Assembly (NCBI GenBank): GCA_028386065.3
Contig: JAKUCV010007466.1
Location: 1 to 64,000 of the forward strand
DNA length: 64,000 nt
Origin: Turnera subulata
Taxonomy: Eukaryota > Streptophyta > Magnoliopsida > Malpighiales > Passifloraceae
Direction: 5' to 3'
Both the position numbers and the translations under genes were made by a program. Shown here piece by piece: positions 45,948 to 56,663 of the stretch. Within the stretch, counting starts at the first letter, position 1. Every line of letters begins with the position of its first letter. The notes beneath the pieces are model-generated. The model was not told the origin of the DNA. It saw only the letters and a list, made by a program, of their open reading frames with translations, and searched no databases.

Positions 45948-46556
45948 TCGACTGGAGCATGTGGGCCCCATGTCGACATATCTATTTTATTTAATATAGA
46001 GTTGCCGATTTTTATTATATAAAAACAATTAATATTTTCGGCATGGGTCTTTATTTTATTTGGGTTTATTTTTCTTGTTGGATTTAATTAGTCCAATATG
46101 TTGTTGGATTAAAAGTCAAACCTAGTCCAACTAGGAGGTGTGTGGCCGACTTGGCCAAGGAGTTAGGAGACAAACTCCAAGTCGGCAAGGTTAGCTTGTG
46201 GCCGACTTTGGGTGCCTATATATAGGGTCTTTAGGGTTCTTTTTATAACACACGTTATTCTTGCTATTTGATATAAAAGTTTGAGGTTTTTATTACTTTG
46301 GTTATTTGCAAGTAGAATTGATTTCTTCTTGTTTATTTGAGGGATTGTGTTTACTTATCAAGTGATTGATTTGCTTGTGGCGTATTCAAGATTCCTAGCT
46401 TTTATTACTCTATTGTTGCTTAACAACTTTGCTTTGTTTTGAGGTGATAGAGGTATTTGCTGAAACCCTAATTTGGTTGAATTGGTTGCTGATCTTGGAG
46501 ACTTTGATTGATTTGGAGGTGTTATCTAGCTTTGTTCTGGTAGTGTTACCGTATCA
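45722..46556 (+). repeat. 3' LTR of CRM element A
   Basis: 835 bp, starting tgatgcaagc after the purine tract gagggagggaa and ending ccgtatca. The pol stop TAG is inside at 45945-45947. A TATA-like run (tatatatagg) lies at about 46217-46226. Confidence 0.93.
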
Positions 46557-47615
46557 CCCTGTCTTTTCATTTTTCAACCACCGAACATCCCACATGATCC
46601 GAGGGACTAGAGGTGTTTGGCTGAGCTCTGGAGGGGCAAGCTTCCATGGTGTGGTTCGCGCTACCGCACTGGTAGCATAGGGTTGGGAGGCCCTCATAAA
46701 TCACCTTCTGCTCCTTTCCCCTAAACAAGGTGGTACCTTTCAAAGGCTTCGTTAGATCTACTTCTACTGCGATTTTGGCAAATCGCCCCCTCTGGTACTC
46801 CCTGGTTGCATGATCTATCTTGACAGCCTCTCCAACCAGATCTCCGAAGGCATTCAGGATGCTTGGGTGGTAAGTGTGGAGTGGGATGTCCGGGAATCTC
46901 ACCCACACCACCGCTCTGTCAACTTTACCCGAAGAGGCACAAAGCCCAGAATTCCAAGGGAAAATACATAGTGCACTGTTAAACACAGACCATGGTCCAC
47001 CCACTAGACTATGCAGATAATCCCTCTTGTTAGCAAACTTGACCACAAAGAAGTTGTTCTCCAAGTCTATTACCTTACAAGGGCTCGAGGGTTGCCACAA
47101 AGATTTAATTTTCATAGTGAGCACCCTGTAACTAATGTTTCTGCCTAGCAGCTTCACAATTGTAGCTTGTTCCCACCTTTTCTCCAGCCGTTCTTGAAAA
47201 GACATAGACAGGTCCACGGTAAGAATCTCCCCTTCTCTACCTATTATGATGTCCCCTAGCTCCACAGCCACCTCCTCTTCTTCGTTTATCCAGATCTCCT
47301 CCTCTTGCTCCCCAGATCTCCCTGCTTTCAACTTCTCCAAGTAGCTCATTGGCTTGTTCCCCATGGCCTCTTCTGTTGCAGCCACCGTCGTACCCATGGC
47401 CTCTTCCGTTGCAGCCACCGTCGTACCCATATCCCCATTACTATCTGCTTCCGGAAGAACCTGATCGTCTTCATCGTCCTTGGCTTGGTCAGTCCCAACC
47501 CTAGTGGTACTTGAGTCCCCATGGGGGCGGATGATGTCGTACAAAATAGATCTAAAATTCTGAGGATTTTCTCTCTCTACGGTATTTTCTCTCTCTAGTA
47601 TTGCATGTTCTAGAT
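46557..47615 (-). pseudogene. LINE ORF1 N-terminal part (DUF4283-like and CCHC)
   Basis: A single open frame of about 350 codons runs on the minus strand. In order it encodes an acidic N-terminal part with a duplicated 11-residue unit (MGTTVAATEEA twice, 47361-47430), a DUF4283-like nucleic-acid-binding region (VVKFANKRDYLHSLVGGPW) and a CCHC knuckle CYQCGSANHTMEACP near 46630. The frame stays open through the TSD into flanking DNA, so no native start codon is visible. The LINE is probably slightly truncated at its 5' end. The protein would coat LINE RNA. Confidence 0.85.
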
Positions 47616-47632
47616 GTGAATTGAACAATTTT

Positions 47633-48903
47633 GACAAAAACACGCAGAGAGTTTTGGGGTCTATGCCGAATTTATTATAAAGTAGCCCGAAAATATTACC
47701 ATGCTAAGTTGTTGTAACTACACAATGCTGCAGGAGGGAAAAAAAAGAAGAAAAAATATGGAGGGAATACAAATCAAGGAAATAAATCTCATTAAAAAAA
47801 AAGGAAACAAGAAAATATGGTATATTAGACTACAGATCTAGTGTGCTGTTTTGGGGTGGGGTGGGGGTGTGTGGTGTCTATTTCTAAGATTAGCAAAACT
47901 AGCAATACCCATTAGTTTACTTGCCTTAAAAAAGATCGAAATTTAATCGGAGAAGACGGACGACTCAATACCCCCAATAATATCTAAAACCGATTGAGAT
48001 TGTACGGCCATCCAAGTTCTGTTCTCCATTTGGTTGCTTATATAGTTTAATGCCTCGGATTCCTTTCACTTTCTTTGGATTTCTCCACCCTTACTTCAAC
48101 TGTCTCCAGGTTCTCTCTGATTTTCCTCCATTGTTCCTTTTCATCGACTTCTTGATCTGGGCTCTTTTTTTTTTTTTTTCTTCTTCTTCTTGATGGGTTC
48201 CAGTTGTATTTGTATTATGTTATGATTGTTCCCTTGTTTCAATGCTAAATATGCTCTTGATACGGTAGTAACTTTGTGCCATTCCAATTCCATGGCTTTG
48301 ATTTTGTATGGAAATAGAGAGGAATGACATCCTTCTAATTTAAAACTACTTTCTTTTCAATGATCTTGGATGTTCGTTGGACATGTGGTTTTCACCCATG
48401 GCGTTTTCAATGTTTTAGCTTCGAATGCTTTTTCTTGTTTTGTGGTATTAACTTGTCTTGCGAACCCAGGACCCTCTTACTTTGACGTTGGGAATACTGC
48501 AGTGAGCACCCTTTGCTGTGGTGCTCATTTATGGATGTGGCAAAGAATTCTTGCTTGTAATTCAAGTTAAATGGATTATAAGTTACCCGTGGTAGGAACC
48601 CAATCCCAACTTGAAGTAAGTTGTTTATTTGTTTTCCCTGATCAACAACCTGATGTGATACATCAATGCTTCTGCTGCATTCTCCGTATAACTTAATTCT
48701 GCTCTGAGAGCTTTCATTGCCTTTTCTTTTCCCTATTTCTTACACGGACTGGGACTTCGCTTGCCTAATTTACAGTTGCTTTTATTGTGAATTAATGGAA
48801 GAAGAGTGCAAAAGTTGGAGGTCTTTTAGCATGAACGAGGGTCGCCTTTTCTCGGCACGAGTGATGATTACCACCACTAATCATATAGTCTCTGTGTTTA
48901 CAG
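47633..48903. other. intergenic sequence and CAX promoter/5' UTR
   Basis: No other gene is supported. A G-rich patch (ggggtggggtggggg) is near 47853-47867. A pyrimidine-rich stretch at about 48060-48200 suits a 5' UTR exon. The sequence tgtttacag ends exactly at 48903 before the ATG, so a leader intron probably abuts the start codon. Confidence 0.45.
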
Positions 48904-51900
48904 ATGGGGTCACTTGCTGAAAATAGTTCAGAACGTGAGTTTGAGGATCAGAGTCTCTTCAGCCCAGAATCGGGGACTCGGAAGATGCAACCTAGTCATA
49001 TATCTGAATATGGATCAATTTCTGGTAGTTTTCAACCTGTTGGTAGTGAAAGATGGAGGAATGCTGTATATAAGAGTATAAAGATAGTTGTTTTCTCTAA
49101 TAAACTGAACTTGCTTATGCTTTTCGGCCCTCTTGCAATCCTAGTCCACTTATTAAGTGGTCATAATGTGAGTCTTCGTACCCTATATTCTCTCTGTTGT
49201 CGTGATTGTTGTTGTTATGCTCTATTAACTAGTTGAATTTGATTGCAGGGATGGGTATTCTTTTTGAGCTTATTAGGTATAATACCTTTAGCCGAGCGTT
49301 TAGGTTATGCCACAGAGTAAGGATTAGCATTTTCCTTTTCAATATTTGTTCCCCATTTTGGTTTTATATGAAGCTAATATCACTTGCTAATTTCTAATGT
49401 AGGCAGTTGGCATTTTATACAGGGCCTACAGGTACATGATGGGTTATTCCTGCTGTAAAATATAAATTTCAGTCATAAACCAAACATTCTTGTTGCTAAT
49501 CTTTCAAACGAAATTTGCAGTTGGTGGTCTTCTAAATGCTACATTTGGAAATGCAACAGAATTGATTATAGCGATATATGCTCTGAGGAATTCAATGATA
49601 CGGGTTGTTCAGCTGTCATTGTTAGGCTCCATTTTGTCAAACATGTTGCTGGTTCTTGGATGTGCATTCTTCTGTGGTGGGCTTGTTTTCTATAGGAAGG
49701 AACAGGTGTTTAACAAGGTAAAGTTACCGGTATTGTTTGTTTTTTTCTTTAAAATCTTTAGCTGGTTATGTATTGTTTTCTTTTTTTTTCAATATATAAA
49801 GCTGGTTGTTTATTGTGTCTCCGTACTACTATTGCTGAACTAAGTTGGCACGCAGGCAACTGCTACTGTGAATTCAGGACTGCTGTTGATGACAGTGATG
49901 GGGCTGCTCTTTCCTGCTGTACTGCATTATACACACACTGAGGTGCATTATGGGAAGTCAGAGTTGGCTCTTTCAAGATTTAGCAGTTGTGTTATGCTTG
50001 TGGTGTATGGTGCTTATCTCTTTTTCCAGTTGAAAAGTCAAGGGGATCTGTATGTTCCCATTCCCGAGGTTTGGCTACTTTTGCAGAATTAAGTGTCTAT
50101 TTAATTCTTAGATTTTTCTTGGGATATTGATGTAGCCATTATCTCTATGAACCCAGGAACAAGAGAGTCAGAATGGAGAGAATGCCGATGATGAAGATGA
50201 AACACCAGAGATCTCAAAATGGGAAGCAGTGATTTGGCTTGCAATAATGACAGCTTGGATCTCTATTCTATCAGAGTATTTAGTGGATGCCATAGAGGTA
50301 ACATTTCATCATTGAACATTTCCCATCCTTGCTTGATTAGACAGATGAGTAGGGTTCTTTTTCTTGATTATGTCTGTTGGTGAATTTTATCATTCTTCTA
50401 TGCCTAGAAGAGCTTAAGAAATTTCAGGTTCAGGGTGTCCTGAAAAGCTGTTAAGTCAATTTGCTCATTTGTTGACGAGAGTTAATAATTATTGCCATTT
50501 GCAATAGAAAGGTTGATTTCAAATTAATCCCAGTTACTGCTAGCTAATGAGCATGGAGGATTGAATTTTCACCAATTGTCTTCCAAAATCAAATATTACT
50601 AACATTTACTCCAGAATTAAAATACCTTTGTGGTGAATCCATGATTAGTCTCAGAAGAATGTGGGGGTAATTGTGGAAATTTGGCTTGGTTGATTAGACA
50701 GATGAGTAGGGTTCTTTTTCTTGATTATGTCTGTTGGTTGATTAGACAGATTAATAATTATTGTCATTTGCAAAGATTGACTGCAAATAAACTCCAGTCG
50801 CTGCTAGCTAATGAGCATGGTTGATTGACTTTTTCACCATTTGTCTTCCAAAAGTCAACCATAGTTGACATTTACTCCAGAATTAAAATACTTTTTTGGT
50901 GGATCCATGATTAGTCTGAGAAGAATGTGGGGGTAATCGTAGAGGTTTGGCTTGGGGTGCTTGTAGCAGGGTCTATGAACGGGATGTCTAGCTTTCTTGA
51001 GGGATTACATGCAATTCATGCAGTAGCCATTGGACGCATGCTAATGCTTGTTGTGGATGCTTGCACTGTATTCATTGCCATGGTCTATCCTGAAATGCCC
51101 GTCATACATATATTCAACAAAATCTGTCTCTATTTTTTTATTTACATTAGGGCCTCTAGATTTAGCATCTCTAGACTAGACACATTGCTCAGTTTGGATG
51201 GACTGCTTTTTATTGAGCCTTTGTATCACCTCTTACTTGCCTCAACTGTACAATGCATCTAAAGTATCTTTACTCATACAAATTTTTCTGCCTAGGTTCA
51301 CCATTACTCTCTGACATACCAACCAGATGCCTTTATCTACCTTTTGTGCTTCCTCTCTTGACCAGAATATCAGTTGGGCATAATACTACTTGTAGAAGTA
51401 ACTTGTAATCCAGCTTCTAATCAGGCATCATCATCATGTCATTGCTGCTTGCGAATGTTCATAGTTTAACCTTGGCCAAATCAATTTTACCATGTACTGC
51501 TTTGGGTATGATCTGGTTTCTGATCCTGATAAAGGCAGGGGAATGAATTGTCAAATCAATTTGAAGTTCATGTAAGATGGGAATGTTACTCATTCAGTTA
51601 CCCTTTTTGGTTACACCTTTCATTTTCCTGATAAGTAAACATCATTAATTAATTGTTAAAAATTGTGTCGGAGTTCACTGGCATTGAAAATTTTCGGTAG
51701 TTGCAATTCAGTATGGGATCTAGGTGTTTTCTGTAAGGACTTTCTTTAACATGATTAGATTTCAGTAATGTGAGAGATTTCTGGTGTTATAAATTTCTTT
51801 GAGTTTTGGGTATTTTTGTAACGAGTTTCTTTGATATGACAGCTTCCTTAGATTTCACTGCTGTGAAAGATTTATTTGTTGGCTGCTTCTTGTGTAGGGA

Positions 51901-53541
51901 ACATCTCATGCTTGGAATATACCAATTGCATTTATTGGTGTTATATTACTCCCAATTGTGGGAAACGCAGCAGAGCATGCAAGTGCCATTATGTTTGGCA
52001 TGAAAGACAAGCTTGTAAGAAATATTCTGTGTTTTGATTTTGTGCAACATTTTTGCTGCTCCTTGCATAACGATTAGGTTTTTGGCAGGACATATCATTG
52101 GGAGTGGCAATTGGGTCTTCAACACAGATATCTATGTTTGGTGTAAGTTTAACACATTAACTAATGCATAATAAGGATTTCCTGTTGGTTCATTTTTCTT
52201 CTGAATTTATTTGTCCCATCCCCCCTACGTTGATTTCATTCACCTGTAGATATTCATAATTCTGATATATCTTGCCAGTGAATAGCAATGATGTGGTGAT
52301 TCCATTCTTTTGGAAACAGGAATTTATGCCAATTAAAATGATAATGATTTATCACAGTGATACTGTGGGCATAAACTGTCCTTGAGTGATTATCTTTGGA
52401 AACCAATTTGATAAGACTTGAAAGTGAATGTCAATATTGGTCCTTTTTTTTATTGTTTCTTCTTGTAAATTAAAGATACATTCTATTGCAAAGATTCATG
52501 CAACCTTTGTCATCTGCTGCATAAACTTCATTATGATCAGTTATCTTTAGAAACTAAACAAGCCTTTAGTCTTTTCCACCTATAAAAATTGGAATAAAAG
52601 TGAAATAAGTTGGAGAAAAGAAACAAAAGTCAAGGTACCTGGAATACGAGATGTTATCCTGGGGATTTTGTTAAGTTTTGCTGCTAAACAATGTTGAATT
52701 ATTAAAGTACTGAAAGCTGCATCTAGTTGTCTATGCTTCTTGATTGAGTATAAGAACTATTGATGCTGTTGACTGTTTTGTATATCTTGCATTTCAGCCA
52801 TCTATTTTTGTCTTTCTTCCATAGTAAAAACACTTTCATGTTACATGTATAATTTGTTGTTTCATGCCCCGATTTCTCTTGCTTTCACTAATGTGTTACC
52901 ACTTTTACGTGTGTGAATAAGTTCTGTTTGTCAATTTGTCTTCTTTAAAGTTTTACTTTGTCTTTGATCCTGCAGATTCCGTTTTGTGTAGTCATTGGGT
53001 GGATCATGGGACAGCCAATGGACTTAAATTTTCAACTTTTTGAGACAGCAACTCTTTTCATTACTGTCATAGTGGTCGCATTCTTTCTTCAGGTTTGTGC
53101 ATTCAAGATTTAGTGAGAACTACTCCTGTTAGGAGAGATGTGAAGACAATCTTAATGACTATCATGGAAAAAATGAGCCAATTTTGGGGTGTTGTAATTG
53201 TTAGCTATTGAACAGAATGCATAGTAATTTTGATGCTTCCGCTTCCCATTAATATATTAAAAAATTGGTAATGATAATTGGATAAATTTTTCTCTGTCTT
53301 AATACACATGCCTAACAATTATTAATGATGCATTTGCAGGAAGGAACTTCTAATTACTTTAAGGGACTCATGCTGATTCTCTGTTACGTAATTGTGGCTG
53401 CAAGTTTCTTTGTACATGAAGATTCAACAGTAGAAGGTTCCTTTTGTTTAATTTTCACTATTTTACCTATACAAACATATAAGCTAGTGCTGGGAAAATA
53501 ACCGTGATCTGTATTTTTCAGATAAACCGGCGAAACCGTAG
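48904..53541 (+). CDS. CAX: vacuolar cation/proton exchanger, CAX type I-B (CAX2/CAX5-like)
   Basis: CAX proteins exchange Ca2+ (and Mn2+ and other metals in the I-B group) for H+ across the tonoplast. Eleven exons with GT-AG borders give an unbroken 438-residue protein: 48904-49167, 49249-49316, 49403-49431, 49521-49717, 49856-50068, 50157-50297, 51898-52014, 52089-52142, 52976-53092, 53340-53436 and 53522-53541. The N-terminal about 65 residues are polar, the usual autoinhibitory region. The two cation-selectivity repeats are present: GNATE (130-134) and GNAAEH (326-331). An acidic loop at about 258-275 separates the two halves. Eleven or so hydrophobic segments are expected and visible. 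The length matches plant CAX2/CAX5 (about 440). The start is the first ATG after the leader-intron acceptor. Residues such as [24 protein letters not shown] point to group I-B rather than CAX1/3. It appears intact despite the TE-rich surroundings. Confidence 0.95.
50333..50955 (+). repeat. tandem duplication inside CAX intron 6
   Basis: A segment beginning ttgattagacagatgagtag at about 50333 is repeated from about 50690. Shared phrases in the same order include tgctagctaatgagcatgg, tttactccagaattaaaata and agaagaatgtgggggtaat. The copies have diverged by substitutions and indels. It enlarges the intron to 1.6 kb. Confidence 0.8.
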
Positions 53542-54063
53542 TGAATGCAAGTATGCAACAGACAGTTTAAGAGGTTTATCACCAGAAGTTGGTCGATCAT
53601 GTGCTGGTGTACATATCACTTGGAAAGATTTCTTCCAGCTTCTTCTGCTAGTCATTTTCAGTTAAATAGAGTACTTTTGAACAGGTTTCCAGCTTTTGTT
53701 TGGTAGTGTTTCCTCTGCCTGCTTTGAGGCCATGTATATGACAAGTCAAAATGTTTATGTTGTAGAATATTCAAGAATTAGAGTTTTGTTTTAGTTTTTG
53801 AACTACATGTCACAGCGTCACTTGTTCAATCGCAGTGGTGCAAGCCAATGCATTAGTTGGTTCCATACTTGTTTTGCTGTATATATAGCAATTAAGAGGA
53901 GTGATTTTATTCATAAACATGGTAATGAAGCAATATGAGTTTGTAGTTAACTAGTTGTCGTTTCTCTTCAGCATTTCTTACTTTTCATTGCCAGTTTCTT
54001 CTAATAATGGCTGCAAAATATCTTCCAGTAGAAAAAGTTTTAACTTATCAGGCCAAGGCTTTT

Positions 54064-54101
<38 letters not shown>

Positions 54102-54579
54102 TTTTTGTTGTTGAGTGGCAAGAAAAATTCCGTATATTAGTGGAAGGGCCAATCAATTCAAGATACAGCCCATAAGGGGTGGACGGTGAATCTTTTATTA
54201 GGGAACCGGTTATATACAAAATTGTTCACACAGTATTATAAAATTAAAATAGAATGAAAGTCATAATCATTAATCATGCAAAATATCAAGGAAAAAAAAA
54301 AAGGTTATCATTTAAGAAAAATTATCATTTACTTTCTTATGTATATTTTCATCTCTGTGGAGATCTCCAATCATTAAGGCCCTGTTTGAAAACTTGTTTT
54401 CAAAATAAGTTTTCAGTTTTTGTTGTTCTGGGAACACAGAGAATATATGTTTGGATGCTAAAAAATCAATTAATTCTCACAGAACACTTCTTTAAAATCA
54501 GTCCCGTAGAACTGAAAATAGAAGAGGCGGTGGCATAGGTGTAAATATATAGAAAACTATTATTTCATTAATGACATTT
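53542..54579. other. CAX 3' UTR and intergenic sequence
   Basis: The first few hundred bases are the presumed CAX 3' UTR. The rest is AT-rich with a long C homopolymer at 54065-54101. No further gene is seen. Confidence 0.5.
54065..54101 (+). repeat. homopolymer of 37 C
   Basis: Thirty-seven consecutive C follow tttttt and precede ttttt. No other G/C homopolymer of this length occurs in the window. It may be a true microsatellite or a sequencing or assembly artefact. Confidence 0.9.
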
Positions 54580-54804
54580 TGTTATAAAACGTGGTGTTTC
54601 TTGTGGATGTCATTAACCACCTAACACACCTACCTTGTGCCCATCTTCCCCTTGTGCTGCTCTTTATATTGTGTAACTAATTGAGACAGAGTACAATGAA
54701 ATAAAACCGAGCTCTCTTTGCTCTTCCTTTACTTCTCTTCATCTTCTTCATCTTCATCATAACCTGAAAAGCATCAATATTAATCTCAAAATTCTTAACA
54801 CAAC
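54580..54804 (+). repeat. 5' LTR of Copia copy 2
   Basis: Starts tgttataaaa and ends aacacaaca. It resembles the 3' LTR of copy 1 (shared ccacctaacac and the pyrimidine-rich third quarter). The sequence gcacgagtgttctacccaga after it parallels the copy 1 leader. Confidence 0.65.
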
Positions 54805-55562
54805 AGCACGAGTGTTCTACCCAGAACAAGGAAGAAAACGCTGCAGAAAAGGATGAAAAAAAAGGGAAAAACATACTGAAACATGAAGGAAGAATAGAGG
54901 CGGCGACACTGTGCACGCCGAAGCTTATCACGCCGCCTCATGCTCCACCGCCGCCACCATCACCATGCCCGAGCCGTCGCCGACTTGACGCGACCTTCCC
55001 CAGTCGCTACCGCCGCCTGACACGCCAGGAAGAGGCAAAAACCCGACGGCCACGCCCAGCAACCCGACATGACCCGTCGGATCTGTCTCTACCTATTCTC
55101 CTCCTCGCCGCCACCAGTGACGTCGCATCGCCACGCTGTCGTCCTTCATGCGTCGCCATGTCGCCACCTGCCTTCGCAGCTGCTCGTCACGCCGCTGCAG
55201 AAACCGCCGAGAAGGAGCCACCGGACGACCCGATTGCACGAGCCACCTGCAGCCGCGCCTTCCGCCGTCTGCAGCCAGCGCCACCACCTTTGTCCTCCCC
55301 AAGACGAGATGCCGCTCCCTTTCCCGCGTCGCGCCGCCGCTACAGCTCACGGCGAAGTAAGCCTTTGAGGTGGGTCGACCCGTTTTATGAAGAAGATGAC
55401 CCCGTTTGATTCCGGGTCACAAGTTCGGGTCATGGGCTCGTGAAATGGGCTATGGGCTCGGGTGCTGGGCCGACCAGTTCGGGCCTCTGCACAGGCCTGC
55501 ACCTGACCTGGGCTCGGCAGTGTGCAAGGCCTGGAATGGTACTGTTCATGGCCCAGTCTAAA

Positions 55563-55598
55563 AATAAATAAAATAAATAAATAAATAAATAAATAAAA
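55563..55598 (+). repeat. (AAAT)n microsatellite
   Basis: About eight to nine AAAT units, slightly imperfect, in the Copia copy 2 leader. Confidence 0.85.
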
Positions 55599-55720
55599 GA
55601 GGAGAAAAATATATATATAATTCTGAAAAAATATATGATTTGGAAAAATAATTTTGAAAATAATATTATCAAAATATATACCGAAATAATAATCGGGTAT
55701 CAGTATCATATATATTATAT

Positions 55721-56000
55721 ATTATTGCTGAAAGATTTATCGAGTAAGCATATTTTATATTTTTTTTATTACGATTGGGCTATTAAAAGGCCCATGTATT
55801 AATATGATATATTATATATATTATTGCTGAAAGATTTTTCGAGTAAGCATATTTTATATTTTTATTACGATTGGGCTATTAAAAGGCCCATGTATTAATA
55901 TGATATATTATGTATATTATTGCTGAAAGATTTATAGAGTATGCATGTTTTATTTTTTTATTTAAATTAATATTGGGCTATTAAAAGGACCCATTGCATT
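55721..56000 (+). repeat. tandem repeat, about 97-bp unit, 2.7 copies
   Basis: Units start with attattgctgaaag at 55721, 55820 and 55916 (periods 99 and 96). Each carries tgctgaaagattt and attgggctattaaaagg. Copy 1 of the element has only a 61-bp version of this array. Confidence 0.9.
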
Positions 56001-56663
56001 TAAATTTATCACCTTTAATTTTATTTATGTTTTGCTTGGGCTCGAACAAGGCCCATCACTTTTAATTTTCTGTTATTTATTTTAATTGGGCTGATTAATA
56101 AAAAAGGTCTATGTTTATTTATTTTAATTAAGTCTTTTAATTATGTTACTTGAATTTGAGGCCCTTAAAATTTTCGGAAGAAATTTATCATGGGCATTAA
56201 ATGCTAAAATGCATTTAAATGATAATAGTCTGAAGACTAAATGAAAGAGTCTAGAAGACTCAATAAAAGAAGAATGTGACAAAAGGTTATCAAGTGTCCC
56301 TGAAGGACAAATGTAATATTGATGAAACCATATTTGGTCAAGATAATGACCAAGATGTTAAGATATTATTCTTGCTTACCCTGAAGGTGCAAGTTAATAT
56401 ATATTGATTGATTTTATTTTTATGTTCAGCTTTATTATTTTTGTTATATTTATTACATTATGTTTATCTTTATTACTGCTTAATTCTTTTAATGTGAACA
56501 TGAAATTGTCGTTGCTCGAATAATGATCCGGGCATTTGTCCTGAAGACAATGCAATGATATATTCCGTACTTAATAAACGTAAATTATTCATATGAAAGT
56601 ATAATCTCACAATGAAAAAAAAAAAGGATTAATCCGCTCTAGAAGAGCATGGGTTTTTAATGT

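Larger units (their letters stand above)
30849..46556 (+). mobile_element. CRM-clade Ty3/gypsy element A, rearranged and carrying nested elements
   Basis: Outer LTRs at 30849-31680 and 45722-46556 (tgatg...gtatca) are flanked by ccttg (30844-30848) and ccctg (46557-46561), a TSD with one transition. The interior holds a PBS, Gag, protease, RT, RNase H and integrase. The pol frame runs on into the 3' LTR to encode the CR-type motif LPQGPITRARLKM, a hallmark of plant centromeric retrotransposons. It is interrupted by CRM element B (35093-42520) and a 366-bp solo LTR. Its 5' end carries a duplication scar (31681-32393). Confidence 0.88.
24033..47615 (-). mobile_element. L1-type LINE, near full length, split by nested insertions
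   Basis: The 17-bp sequence gtgaattgaacaatttt is identical at 24016-24032 and 47616-47632 and is the TSD. The 3' poly(A) appears as poly(T) at about 24029-24039 on the plus strand. Removing the insertions (28703-30484 and 30849-46561) leaves about 6.1 kb, the size of a full plant L1. ORF1 lies at the right end and ORF2 at the left. Both ORFs carry stops. Confidence 0.9.

Noticed and set aside
50333..50955. Intronic duplication as an exon duplication of CAX
   Set aside because: The repeated segment lies wholly in intron 6 and contains no coding exon; the open frame at 50927-51262 has no CAX similarity.
54900..55410. GC-rich open frames rich in Arg, Pro and Ala
   Set aside because: The equivalent leader of Copia copy 2, related to 18300-18560; coding potential reflects base composition.
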